From: Eubacterium sp. AF36-5BH
GTDB lineage: Bacteria; Bacillota; Clostridia; Lachnospirales; Lachnospiraceae
Reading direction: 5' to 3'
Assembly: GCF_003460505.1 (NCBI RefSeq)
Contig: NZ_QTVG01000005.1
Location: 1-64,000 of the forward strand
Length of the DNA: 64,000 nucleotides
This document shows positions 25,711 to 34,291 of the stretch, in pieces (position 1 is the stretch's first letter; every line of letters begins with the position of its first letter). Below the pieces are notes generated by a model. The model worked only from the letters and a program-made list of their open reading frames with translations. It was not told the origin of the DNA and made no database searches. Position numbers and translations under genes: made by a program.

Positions 25711-26292
25711 ATGATTATTAATGAGTTGCTTGAAAAAGAAAAAATGTCCAGATATCGTTTAAGCAAAGAGAGTGGAGTGGCAATGACAACAATTACGGAT
25801 ATTTGTAGTGGTAAAGCAGATATTAATAAGTGCGCTGCGGGAACTTTGCATAAAATTGCCAAAGTATTAGGAGTGACAGTAGACTCAATATTAGATAATA
25901 ATTATCAGGGTAGTGTTGATTATAGATGTTCATTTGAAACTTTCAAGAGCAATACATGTCATCATGTAAAGGATATGGGAGATATAGATTTTATTATTGA
26001 AACACTTGAGTCTGATGAAATAGGAAAGCTTTACAAACGTAGATGGTATAGAGAATCGATGTATCTGTTGGCAATGATTGATTACTTATCAAGAATGAAT
26101 AATCTACCACTTTGTACAAATTATAATGAAATCCGTTCAAAAAAACTTGATAATCCATGTTTCTCAGCAGGTGTTACAGTTGCCTATGCAGCAACTGGAG
26201 ATGAAAGTATAAAAGAAAAAGCTCTTGCTAATGCGATTCCTGAATTTATGCGATTCAACATAGTGGAAAGCGAGGTACGAGATGTTTGTTAA
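25711..26292 (+). CDS. XRE-family HTH antitoxin-like protein
   Basis: A 193-residue protein with an N-terminal Cro/CI helix-turn-helix (residues 1-62: LLEKEKMSRYRLSKESGVAM, then TTITDICSGKADINKCA) and a C-terminal region of about 120 residues (YRCSFETFKSNTCHHVKDMG, later YLLAMIDYLSRMNNLPLC). Similar HTH proteins are paired in Firmicutes with nucleotidyltransferase-type toxins. The next frame starts inside this gene (ATG 26282 overlapping the TAA) as in toxin-antitoxin pairs, but that partner is gutted. AAAGGAGG precedes the start and a palindrome lies in its promoter, so it probably represses itself. Family name of the C-terminal domain not certain. Confidence 0.8.
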   Translation: MIINELLEKEKMSRYRLSKESGVAMTTITDICSGKADINKCAAGTLHKIAKVLGVTVDSILDNNYQGSVDYRCSFETFKSNTCHHVKDMGDIDFIIETLESDEIGKLYKRRWYRESMYLLAMIDYLSRMNNLPLCTNYNEIRSKKLDNPCFSAGVTVAYAATGDESIKEKALANAIPEFMRFNIVESEVRDVC

Positions 26293-26534
26293 TAAGCCCT
26301 TCACAAAGGAAAATTTAGATATTTATTTGAAAGAATTTACCAGAAGATTCAAGAACATTTATTGAAGCTATTTATCAGAAAGATGATTTGCATGAATTTT
26401 ATAATAAATGTAAAAATATTGAAGAAGAAAATAAAGACAATTTGGTAGATTTTCAAGAAGATTATCCAGGAGTGCTTAATGTAGATAATCTTGAGTATAT
26501 ATTAAAAGCTGCAAGAGGAAAAAAGAAAAAATAA
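26282..26534 (+). pseudogene. Internally deleted nucleotidyltransferase-like toxin remnant
   Basis: The frame starting at ATG 26282 gives MFVNKPFTKENLDIYLKEF and stops after 27 codons. A shifted frame from about 26335 continues LPEDSRTFIEAIYQKDDL, then EFYNKCKNIEEENKDNLVD, and ends at 26534 in AARGKKKK. From memory, full-length partners of such HTH antitoxins begin with this N terminus and end with a similar acidic C terminus, but carry about 150 residues of nucleotidyltransferase domain between; here that middle is gone. The reading is a deletion that also broke the frame. Function is almost certainly lost. The family identification is from recall, not a search. Confidence 0.65.
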
Positions 26535-26559
26535 GAGGAATAGTTTATTCCACCAACTA

Positions 26560-26588
26560 ATGACAAAAATATAAGAATAGTGTAAAAT
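26560..26588 (+). promoter_or_regulatory. Promoter of dtd
   Basis: ATGACA (26560-26565), 17-base spacer, TAAAAT (26583-26588), 38 bases before the dtd ATG. Confidence 0.55.
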
Positions 26589-26625
26589 AGATTAGTTGAA
26601 AATAATATGCAAGGAATGGTTTAAT

Positions 26626-27072
26626 ATGAAATTTGTAATTCAAAGAGTAAATAATGCAAGTGTAACAATTGATGAAAAGATTGTTGGAAAAATCAATAAA
26701 GGTTTTTTAGTTCTTATTGGGGTGTCAAATGATGATACAAAAGAAATCGCTGATAAGATGATTAAAAAATTAATTGGTATGCGTATATTTGAAGATGAAA
26801 ACGGAAAGACCAATTTGGCTTTAGCAGATGTTGATGGAGAACTTTTATTAGTGTCTCAGTTTACATTGTATGCAAATTGTAAAAAAGGCAACAGACCATC
26901 TTTTATTAATGCAGGTGCACCTGACATGGCAAATGAAATGTATGAGTACATAATTGAAAAATGCAGGGAAATGGTTAAGGTTGTTGAAACAGGCGAGTTT
27001 GGCGCTGATATGAAAGTTAAACTTGAAAATGACGGTCCATTTACAATAGTATTAGATAGTGAACAGCTATAA
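26626..27072 (+). CDS. dtd: D-aminoacyl-tRNA deacylase
   Basis: A 148-residue homodimeric enzyme that removes D-amino acids (and Gly from tRNA-Ala) from tRNA. The cross-subunit active-site motif is [18 protein letters not shown] (SQFTL) and the second is INAGAPDMA, equivalent to the family NxGPVT motif but degenerate here (NAGAPD). The N-terminal [13 protein letters not shown] is a standard Dtd start. AAGGA precedes the ATG; an upstream in-frame TTG at 26596 is less likely. The gene stands alone with its own promoter. Confidence 0.93.
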   Translation: MKFVIQRVNNASVTIDEKIVGKINKGFLVLIGVSNDDTKEIADKMIKKLIGMRIFEDENGKTNLALADVDGELLLVSQFTLYANCKKGNRPSFINAGAPDMANEMYEYIIEKCREMVKVVETGEFGADMKVKLENDGPFTIVLDSEQL

Positions 27073-27178
27073 AAATAGTCCCTTTAATGTTGGAATATAT
27101 TATTTAAAAAATTTAAAGTTAGTTAAAAACAAAAATTAGATTTGATAGTTTTAAGTATAGATGAAAAGAGGAACAGTT

Positions 27179-28240
27179 ATGAGTGACGCAGATAAAATGA
27201 GTTTACATGATTATTATTATGATTTACCGGAAGAATTAATTGCACAGGATCCATTAGAAGACAGAAGTAGTTCAAGATTAATGGTTCTTAACAAGAATAC
27301 AGGTGAAGTGCAACATCATATTTTTAAGGAAATAATAGACTATTTACATGAAGGTGACTGCCTTGTTATAAATGACACAAAGGTGTTGCCGGCAAGACTT
27401 TATGGTAGCAAAGTAGGTACTAATGCAAAGATTGAAGTTTTATTATTAAAGAGACGTGAAAATGACGTTTGGGAAACTTTAGTAAAGCCTGGAAAGAAGT
27501 GTAAGCCGGGAACAATTATCAGTTTTGGAGACGGTCTTTTAATGGGTGAAGTAATTGACGTGGTTGAAGAGGGCAATCGTCTTATTCAGTTTAAGTATGA
27601 GGGAATATTTGAAGAGGTGCTGGACCAGCTTGGAGAAATGCCACTTCCACCTTATATTACACATAAGCTTGAAGACAAAAACAGATATCAGACAGTTTAT
27701 GCAAAGTATGAAGGTTCTGCAGCTGCACCAACAGCAGGTCTTCATTTTACAAAGGAGTTACTGGAGCAGATTAAGGAAAAAGGTGTAAAGATTGCACACG
27801 TTACACTTCATGTTGGACTTGGAACTTTTAGACCTGTAAAGGTAGAAAATATTCTGGAACATCATATGCATTCTGAATTTTATATGGTGGACGAAGAAGA
27901 TGCCAAAATGATAAATGATACAAAGGCAAATGGTGGACGAGTTATTTCTGTTGGAACAACCAGCACAAGAACTCTTGAAACTGTGGCAGACGAAAATGGT
28001 GTGATTCATGCTGGCAGTGGTTGGACACAGATTTTTATTTATCCGGGTTACAAATTTAAGGCAATTGACTGCCTTATTACTAACTTCCATTTGCCAGAAT
28101 CAACATTATTAATGCTTGTATCAGCGTTGGCTGGAAGAGACAATATCCTTAATGCTTACAAAACTGCTGTAGAAGAAAAGTATAGATTCTTTAGTTTTGG
28201 TGATGCAATGTTTATTACTAATGAAAGTGATGTAAAGTAA
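27179..28240 (+). CDS. queA: S-adenosylmethionine:tRNA ribosyltransferase-isomerase
   Basis: A 353-residue enzyme transferring and rearranging the ribose of SAM onto preQ1 in tRNA, giving epoxyqueuosine at the wobble position of tRNAs with GUN anticodons. Diagnostic stretches are [20 protein letters not shown] at the N terminus, [22 protein letters not shown] and [14 protein letters not shown]. The ATG at 27179 has AGAGGA upstream; an in-frame ATG six codons earlier overlaps that site. tgt and the preQ1 pathway are not in the window. A Nudix gene follows 27 bases later, perhaps on the same transcript. Confidence 0.96.
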   Translation: MSDADKMSLHDYYYDLPEELIAQDPLEDRSSSRLMVLNKNTGEVQHHIFKEIIDYLHEGDCLVINDTKVLPARLYGSKVGTNAKIEVLLLKRRENDVWETLVKPGKKCKPGTIISFGDGLLMGEVIDVVEEGNRLIQFKYEGIFEEVLDQLGEMPLPPYITHKLEDKNRYQTVYAKYEGSAAAPTAGLHFTKELLEQIKEKGVKIAHVTLHVGLGTFRPVKVENILEHHMHSEFYMVDEEDAKMINDTKANGGRVISVGTTSTRTLETVADENGVIHAGSGWTQIFIYPGYKFKAIDCLITNFHLPESTLLMLVSALAGRDNILNAYKTAVEEKYRFFSFGDAMFITNESDVK

Positions 28241-28267
28241 TAGAATAAACTTTATAAGGGTGAAAAT

Positions 28268-28684
28268 ATGAGAGGATACAATGTAATAGTAGTATATAAT
28301 GAAAATGCAGATAAAATATTGATGTGTAAAAGAAAAAAAGATCCGTATAAGGGATTAGCAAATTTTGTGGGTGGAAAAATAGAAAAAAACGAAAATGGAC
28401 TTGATGCTGCATATAGAGAACTTGAAGAAGAAACAACCATAACAAAAGATGATATTATGCTTTTACATATAATGGATTTTAAATATTATATTGAAAACTA
28501 TTACCTTGAAGTTTATGTTGGAAAGTTAAATAAAATAGTAGATGTTAATGGCACGGAAAATAAATTGTTTTGGTCTACATTGGATAATAACTTTTTTGAT
28601 GAAACACAATATGCCGGAGAGGGAAATATTGGACATATTGTTCAACATATTGAAACACTTAAAGGCGAGCTATTACAATTTTAA
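28268..28684 (+). CDS. Nudix hydrolase
   Basis: A 138-residue Nudix protein. The Nudix box reads GGKIEKNENGLDAAYRELEE followed by ETTI, fitting GX5EX7REUXEEXGU with the last Gly replaced by Thr. MRGYNVIVVYNENADKILMC at the start is the usual first strand. It resembles 8-oxo-dGTP diphosphatase (MutT)-like members, but the substrate cannot be assigned. It may be co-transcribed with queA and is closed by a terminator. Confidence 0.88.
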   Translation: MRGYNVIVVYNENADKILMCKRKKDPYKGLANFVGGKIEKNENGLDAAYRELEEETTITKDDIMLLHIMDFKYYIENYYLEVYVGKLNKIVDVNGTENKLFWSTLDNNFFDETQYAGEGNIGHIVQHIETLKGELLQF

Positions 28685-28706
28685 AATTAAATAATCTATT
28701 AATTAG

Positions 28707-28768
28707 GCGAAAATATTATAGTATCTTCTTAAATTTAAAAAACTATGATGTTTTCGCTTATTTTTTTC
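28707..28768 (+). terminator. Terminator of queA-Nudix unit
   Basis: GCGAAAATATTATAGT pairs with ACTATGATGTTTTCGC (two G-U pairs), then TTATTTTTTTC. It begins about 20 bases after the Nudix stop. Confidence 0.85.
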
Positions 28769-28957
28769 ATAATATATTGAAACACCATTTTCGAAAATGA
28801 AAAAATTTAAAGTTTCGAAAGTGATACCTTGAATAAGAAGTGTATTAAATGATATGATGGTAGCAGTTTGCAGGTTAAACGGATTATAGAAAATATATGA
28901 CATTGCAGATTGGTTATTAGAATACGAATAATTTATCAAAAGAAAGAATAAGAAATT

Positions 28958-30235
28958 ATGGAAAAATATACAGTAAAAAAAGTTATAAATAAAAAAGATA
29001 TAAATGTTGAGGTACCAGGGTCAAAAAGTATTACAAACAGAGCATTAATGTTAGCTGCAATTTCAAATGGAAAATGTAAGCTTAGTGGCGTTTTATTTAG
29101 TGATGATTCAAGAGCTTTTTTGGACTGTCTGGATAAACTTGGCTTTAAACTGGAAATTGATGAAAATGCAAAAACAGTTGTGATTCAAGGCGAGAACGGA
29201 AGAATTCCAAATAATGAAGCTACAATAAATGTTAGAAGTGCAGGAACTGCAGCAAGATTTATGACAGTGTTACTTGCCGTATGTGGTGGAAAATATACAT
29301 TAGAATCTTCTGAGCAAATGAAAAAAAGACCAATGAGTGAGTTACTTAACAAGCTTATGGAAAATGGTGTAGAAATAGAATATTTAGAAAAAGAAGGACA
29401 TTTTCCTTTTAAATTAAATTCAAAGGGGATAGGTGAAACAAAAATATTAATCGATACCTCTAAAAGTAGTCAGTATGCAAGTGCATTGCTTATGGCAGCT
29501 GCAGTTAACGGAATGGAAGTTAATCTGACAGGTTCGAGACCAAATGGTGCTTACATAAAGATTACCCTTAGAATGTTAGAACAGTTTGGCATTAAATTTG
29601 AAAAAAATAATAATACATATAACATAAAAAAACAGGAAGTAAAATTGGATGCTTATGAGGTTGAGCCTGATATGTCGGCAGCATGCTATTTTTATGCCAT
29701 GGCAATTTTACTTAAAGTGAAAAGTATTGTAAAAGGTATTCATTTAAACTCCATGCAGGGTGATATTAAGTTTTTAACGGTTTTGGAAAAGTTAGGCTGT
29801 AAATTAACAGATACATCTGCTGGTGTTGAAGTTGATGGAGCAAGTATTGACAGCTATCCGGGAATCGAAATTGATATGTCTGACTTTTCAGATCAGGCAC
29901 TGACAATGGCTGTTGTAGCTGCATTTGCAAATTCAAAAACTATTATTAAAAATATAGGACACATTAGAGGACAGGAGTCAGATAGAGTGGCAGTAATTGC
30001 AACAGAGCTGAAGAAACTGGGTTGTAAGACAGAAATTATTGAAGAGCCAGAAACGAACGTAGTTATTGAGCCGGGCGTTCTTCATGGATGTGAAATTGAC
30101 ACTTATGAGGATCACCGTGTGGCAATGAGTTTTGCAATGGTAGGGCTTATAATTGATGGTGTTATTATAAACAATCCAATGTGTTGTAGGAAAACATTTG
30201 AGAATTATTTTGACGTATTGGAGAGTATTTATTAA
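28958..30235 (+). CDS. aroA: 3-phosphoshikimate 1-carboxyvinyltransferase (EPSP synthase)
   Basis: A 425-residue enzyme joining shikimate-3-phosphate and phosphoenolpyruvate in the shikimate pathway. Landmarks: VPGSKSITNRALMLAA (phosphate and PEP binding), NVRSAGTAARFMTVLLA (equivalent to the LGNAGTAxR motif), RPMSELLNKL, SSQYASALLMAA, and the C-terminal IRGQESDRVAVI, DTYEDHRVAMSFA. The substitution NVRSAGTA for the common LGNAGTAMR places Ser where Asn usually is, so glyphosate response could differ; this is inference. The ribosome site is weak (AAAGAA). It stands apart from the trp and tyrA genes but serves both. Confidence 0.95.
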   Translation: MEKYTVKKVINKKDINVEVPGSKSITNRALMLAAISNGKCKLSGVLFSDDSRAFLDCLDKLGFKLEIDENAKTVVIQGENGRIPNNEATINVRSAGTAARFMTVLLAVCGGKYTLESSEQMKKRPMSELLNKLMENGVEIEYLEKEGHFPFKLNSKGIGETKILIDTSKSSQYASALLMAAAVNGMEVNLTGSRPNGAYIKITLRMLEQFGIKFEKNNNTYNIKKQEVKLDAYEVEPDMSAACYFYAMAILLKVKSIVKGIHLNSMQGDIKFLTVLEKLGCKLTDTSAGVEVDGASIDSYPGIEIDMSDFSDQALTMAVVAAFANSKTIIKNIGHIRGQESDRVAVIATELKKLGCKTEIIEEPETNVVIEPGVLHGCEIDTYEDHRVAMSFAMVGLIIDGVIINNPMCCRKTFENYFDVLESIY

Positions 30236-30500
30236 AATGTAAGATTTAATATAATAGTAGTGCTATGTATTAAAATCAAATTAAATCTTAATATTAAAAT
30301 TAAAATGTACAAAAGTATAAATAAATTTAAATTATAAGGAATGTCACTAAAAAATTTTACATACTTTACAATAAGTCATGAGATTAAGTAAATTAAAAAT
30401 AATTTCCACAAATTAGAAATATGAGATAATATATTTAATAATTTAACTTAGCATTTATATTACGGAATTACGATACAGAAACATTAGGAGAAAACTAGAG

Positions 30501-31460
30501 ATGAACATTAAAAAAGCAGCAATATTAGGAGCTGGAGCTGTGGGTTCTTATGTTATATGGGGACTGTCAAATAAGGACGGCATTGAATTAGGTGTTGTTG
30601 CAAAAGACAAACGAAATAAAAGATTAAAGAATAAAGGAATTACAATAAACGGTGTTAAATATACTCCAAATGTTTGGACACCAAAGGAAGCAAAGGATGC
30701 TGACCTTTTAATAGTATGTTTAAAATATGGCAACCTGCCCGATACATTAGATGATATAGAGAAGATTGTAGGTGAAAACACAATTGTAATGAGTCTTATG
30801 AATGGTGTAGACAGTGAGGAGATTATAGGAAAAAGAATTAACCCTAACAATATTTTACATTCTTTCATAAAGGTTGCTTCTCAAAAGAAGGAGGATGGCT
30901 ATCATTTTGATCCTGAAACAACAATAGGCATAATTCTTGGAGAATTACAGCCACCTTTTGAAAGTGAGAGAATAAAGGCTATAAATCATCTTTTTGCTAA
31001 TACAGGAATTCATTGGAGAGTGACAGAATTTATACAGGAAGAAATATGGGGCAAATTCAGACTTAATGTTTGTAACAACTTACCACAGGCAATTCTAGGT
31101 GCAGGTGTGGGATGTTATCACGACAGTGAGCATATGAGTTTTATTAGAAAAGCATTAAGGGGAGAAGTTGAAAGTATTGCAGAGGCTAAAGGAATAGATT
31201 TAAGTAAAATAGACGATTCATCAGGTCGTGGAAGTGCTGTGAAAGCATCAGCACGTTATTCAACATTGCAAGATATAGATGCAGGCAGGCACACAGAAAT
31301 AGATATGTTTTCAGGGGCGTTGGTACGTATGGGAAAGGAACTTGGAATCCCTACACCATATAATGAATATACTTACCACATGATTAAAGCATTAGAAGAA
31401 AAAAATGACGGTATCTTTAATTATGAGGGTGACAATGACAAAATTGCATGGTCAAAATAA
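30501..31460 (+). CDS. Ketopantoate reductase-like (ApbA/PanE family) NAD(P) oxidoreductase
   Basis: A 319-residue member of the 2-dehydropantoate 2-reductase family, which reduces ketopantoate to pantoate in coenzyme A synthesis. Rossmann motif AILGAGAVGSYV opens the protein; LIVCLKYGNLPDT and SLMNGVDSEEII are family positions; the C-terminal domain has WGKFRLNVCNNLPQAILGAG (catalytic Lys context) and TEIDMFSGALVRMGKELGI. Several PanE paralogues in Firmicutes act on other 2-ketoacids, so panE is not asserted. AGGAG precedes the ATG. It has its own strong terminator and no panB/panC neighbours. Confidence 0.85.
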   Translation: MNIKKAAILGAGAVGSYVIWGLSNKDGIELGVVAKDKRNKRLKNKGITINGVKYTPNVWTPKEAKDADLLIVCLKYGNLPDTLDDIEKIVGENTIVMSLMNGVDSEEIIGKRINPNNILHSFIKVASQKKEDGYHFDPETTIGIILGELQPPFESERIKAINHLFANTGIHWRVTEFIQEEIWGKFRLNVCNNLPQAILGAGVGCYHDSEHMSFIRKALRGEVESIAEAKGIDLSKIDDSSGRGSAVKASARYSTLQDIDAGRHTEIDMFSGALVRMGKELGIPTPYNEYTYHMIKALEEKNDGIFNYEGDNDKIAWSK

Positions 31461-31465
31461 AGAAT

Positions 31466-31562
31466 AAGTCAGAAATATTTTGAGTTTGATATTATTTTTC
31501 TTACCGGTTTGTCCGGTAAAAAATTTACTTATCAAGCGTATAAAATATTTCTGACTTTTTTA
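31466..31562 (+). terminator. Terminator with large cruciform loop
   Basis: AAGTCAGAAATATTTT (31466-31481) pairs with AAAATATTTCTGACTT (31542-31557) and runs into TTTTTT. The loop contains a second hairpin TTACCGG/CCGGTAA (31501-31519). Stem length and T tail make termination very likely. Confidence 0.85.
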
Positions 31563-31669
31563 ATTTTAGCTCTTTTTTAATTTTATGCAATAAAAATTAT
31601 TTTTTGTGAGTATAACAATTGAATAAGAAAAACTTTCAAAAGTATTAGGAGAAAAGGGAGGAGGTTAAA

Positions 31670-33679
31670 TTGAACAAAAAATTATTAAAGTTATGCATTT
31701 CAATAGGGGTACTTTGTGGGATTATATTTATATCAAGTGGTAATGTACAGGCAAAAAATCAAAATTATTATGTGAACGGGAGTACGTTAACAGTGACAGG
31801 AAAAATTCCTAAAAATGCAAAATTTAAAAATGCAGGGAAAATTAAAAAGGTTGTTGTGAAAAAAGGGGTGAAAAAACTTCCAATAGAACCTTTTAAGAGT
31901 TGTAAAAAAGTAAAAGTGTTAGAAGTTCCGGGTGATTTGAAATTTTATGAATCATATTATACTCATTATTATCCGATAACAGTGAATATGGTAAAGTTTA
32001 ATTCACCATTAACGTCTGAAAAAATGGTATGTTATTACAAAACAAAGACATACAAGGTTAGTAGTAAAGACAAAAAATACAAAAGTTTTAAAGGGATAAT
32101 ATACACAAAAAATGGCAAAAAATTCGTAGCAATGCCAACTGAAATGAAAAAATTAACAATACGAAAAGGGTGTAAAATAATAGATGTGAGCGGAATGACA
32201 TATGAGTGTAATAATTATGCTAAGTATAATGATTGTGATGATGAGGGAGAAGATACTTCGTGTAAAAAGTTAAAGAAGATTGTATTACCTTCTTCTGTAA
32301 GTAAGTATGTTGGAAATGTTGAATTTAATCACATTATACAAGATGCAAAGGTAGTAATGAAAAATAAAAAATTAAAGCATGATAGCATACAGGTATTATT
32401 TAATTTCTTAGGTAAGGATAAATTCTTTTCAACATTAAAAAAGTACATAATTAAAAAAGGAGACTTTTATATTTACAACAAAAGTATATTGGTGGGATAT
32501 ACCGGTTGTATGTCAGTGGTTAATATTCCAGAAGGAGTTAAGTATGGAATCTGTCAGGCACTAGGAAAACCATATGCAACATATGTAGTTTATGACCCAA
32601 CGTATGCTATGATAAAGAAAGTAAATTTCCCATCATCGTATAAAGGAAAAAAATCTGATATTTGGAAAAAAAATAAGGATTGTTATGATTTTAATAATGA
32701 AATTGTAAAATGTGATCCTAAGCTATTTAAAATAGAAAGAGAATTATATTATTGCAAACATTACAAATCAAAAAAGGTAAAATTTGTAGCAACGAATGAT
32801 TGTATAATGTCGTTTGACACAGGTGGAGGTATAAAAGTTTATGACATAAATGGTAATCTTTTACCTGATGCATCTTATTATAGTATAAAACTCAAAGAAG
32901 GTGAAAGTTTTACAGTACAGGTACCAGGGGATAAATTCTTTAAAAAATATGATTTTTTTGAAATTGGCGAAGTTGAAATGAAATTATATAATCAAAAAAA
33001 TATATTTGAGTTTACTGATACGTATGACGAATTAATTATTGGTACAGGAGAACCACAATATTGGAATTTTTCTGTAAAAAAACAAAGAGCATATGTATCT
33101 CTAGTTTTTGGAGAAAACATAACCGGTAAAAAAATAAATGTTAATGTTAAATTACAAAAAAAGGAGAATAACAAGTGGAGCGATGTTACACATAATATAG
33201 GTAATTGGGAAGAAAATAAAAAATTAATAGAATGTGAATTACCAAAAGGTGAATATAGAGTTTATTTAGAAAGTCCTCTTGATTCTCAATACGAAATAAA
33301 TACTCATCTGTATGGTATTAATAGAACACCAATATGCAAAGACAGGGGAAAGGCTGCTGATATAAGCGGTAATGATTATAACGAATTTCGTTTCTCATAT
33401 AATGACGGAAAAGATGCATGGTTTAAATTAAAAAATAACAAAAAGAAGAAAATAATTATTAGTATTAATTCTATATGGGATGGAAAAGTTAAAGCTGAAG
33501 TGTTTAAGAAAGGTAATAATGTTGCAGAAAAGACAGTTACTCTTGATTGTACAAATCAGCCTGATAAATCAATTTCTAAAAGTATTACAATAGATAAGGG
33601 TGAATATTATCTTAGAATCCAGAGAGAAGATGTCTTAGATTATACTAAAGTAGGAATAGAACAAAATTCAATAAAGTAA
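31670..33679 (+). CDS. Large secreted lysine-rich protein, function unknown
   Basis: A 669-residue exported protein. The start is TTG with GGAGG five bases upstream, followed by a signal peptide (KLLKLCISIGVLCGIIFISS, cleavage expected near VQAKN). The first 250 residues contain strand-rich segments such as TVTGKIPKNAKFKN, KKVVVKKGVKKLPIEPFKSC and KKLTIRKGCKIID, which resemble diverged BspA-type leucine-rich repeats. The C-terminal half has two segments like surface beta-sandwich domains (QRAYVSLVFGENITGKKINV; DAWFKLKNNKKKKIIISI and YYLRIQREDVLDYT), similar to pre-peptidase C-terminal-like domains. Very high Lys content suggests binding to cell-wall polymers. No sortase motif or catalytic motif seen. 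Role probably adhesion; not assigned. Confidence 0.7.
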   Translation: MNKKLLKLCISIGVLCGIIFISSGNVQAKNQNYYVNGSTLTVTGKIPKNAKFKNAGKIKKVVVKKGVKKLPIEPFKSCKKVKVLEVPGDLKFYESYYTHYYPITVNMVKFNSPLTSEKMVCYYKTKTYKVSSKDKKYKSFKGIIYTKNGKKFVAMPTEMKKLTIRKGCKIIDVSGMTYECNNYAKYNDCDDEGEDTSCKKLKKIVLPSSVSKYVGNVEFNHIIQDAKVVMKNKKLKHDSIQVLFNFLGKDKFFSTLKKYIIKKGDFYIYNKSILVGYTGCMSVVNIPEGVKYGICQALGKPYATYVVYDPTYAMIKKVNFPSSYKGKKSDIWKKNKDCYDFNNEIVKCDPKLFKIERELYYCKHYKSKKVKFVATNDCIMSFDTGGGIKVYDINGNLLPDASYYSIKLKEGESFTVQVPGDKFFKKYDFFEIGEVEMKLYNQKNIFEFTDTYDELIIGTGEPQYWNFSVKKQRAYVSLVFGENITGKKINVNVKLQKKENNKWSDVTHNIGNWEENKKLIECELPKGEYRVYLESPLDSQYEINTHLYGINRTPICKDRGKAADISGNDYNEFRFSYNDGKDAWFKLKNNKKKKIIISINSIWDGKVKAEVFKKGNNVAEKTVTLDCTNQPDKSISKSITIDKGEYYLRIQREDVLDYTKVGIEQNSIK

Positions 33680-33681
33680 TC

Positions 33682-33972
33682 TTGAAAATTTGGCTTGTTC
33701 TTATTAACAATATATTTAACGGAGTGGCATATCCATTTGCAGGCCCATTAGGAAACGGACTTCGTGCCACAGGTGATATTAAATTTACAATGATAACATC
33801 AGTAACTCTTACAATTGCGGCAAGATTGTTCTTTTCTGCATTGTTTGGTTTAGTACTTGATATGGGGGTAATTGGCATAGCTATTGGCATGAGCATGGAT
33901 TTAGTATTTAGAGGAATAATTTTTATTGGAAGATATAAATCAAAGAAGTGGACTCAATTTAAGTTAATATAA
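33682..33972 (+). pseudogene. C-terminal fragment of a MATE exporter
   Basis: The 96-codon frame gives AGPLGNGLRATGDIKFTMIT, then helices TLTIAARLFFSALFGLVL and GVIGIAIGMSMDLVFRGIIF, and ends SKKWTQFKLI. This matches the last third of MATE proteins (the GLRAxGD loop plus two terminal helices) but lacks the first 350 or so residues. It begins directly after the secreted protein stop with only a TTG and no ribosome site. It is best read as a remnant left by deletion; the upstream secreted gene may have been placed by that event. It differs from the intact MATE at 4.7 kb. Confidence 0.75.
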
Positions 33973-34056
33973 TTCTTTAATTTTAAATAAAATTTGTGGA
34001 GCAATACAAAAGAACATGAATAGAAATAATAAAAATAAATATAATAAATAATTAAA

Positions 34057-34107
34057 AAACCATCAATACAAAAATAGTTTAAACAATTATTTTGTATTGA
34101 TGGTTTT
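34057..34107. terminator. Bidirectional terminator
   Basis: A perfect 18-base stem (34057-34074, AAAACCATCAATACAAAA, with 34090-34107) flanked by A- and T-rich sequence. It lies just downstream of the small minus-strand gene at 34123 and can also close plus-strand read-through from the MATE remnant. Confidence 0.85.
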
Positions 34108-34122
34108 AATTTACATAATTAA

Positions 34123-34194
34123 TTAACAACCAATGTTAAAGAAATTACAAATAGCGTTAAATAATTGAGTACAGTTACTAAATTTAAAACACAT
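34123..34194 (-). CDS. 23-residue cysteine-containing small protein
   Basis: A short frame encoding MCFKFSNCTQLFNAICNFFN then IGC, with Cys at positions 2, 8, 16 and 23. It has an ideal ribosome site AAGGAGG eight bases before ATG and is followed 16 bases later by a perfect terminator, so gene-like signals are complete. A possible promoter upstream on the minus strand is TTGTCT, 17 bases, TACACT. The peptide is aromatic and hydrophobic, lacks a signal peptide and resembles nothing I can name. Options include a small regulatory or metal/Fe-S binding peptide, or a leader peptide. It lies downstream of tyrA on the same strand, 97 bases after its stop. Confidence 0.6.
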   Translation of the reverse strand: MCFKFSNCTQLFNAICNFFNIGC

Positions 34195-34291
34195 AGTTAT
34201 GTCCTCCTTATTTCAAATTTGTCTTGGCCAATAACAAAAAACAGTGTAACAATTTTGTAACATTTAGACAATAGGAGATTACTGGAAAACA

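Noticed and set aside
28703..28939. 78-codon minus-strand frame beside aroA
   Set aside because: It overlaps the queA-Nudix terminator, has no ribosome site and shows no recognisable motif; AT-rich chance frame.
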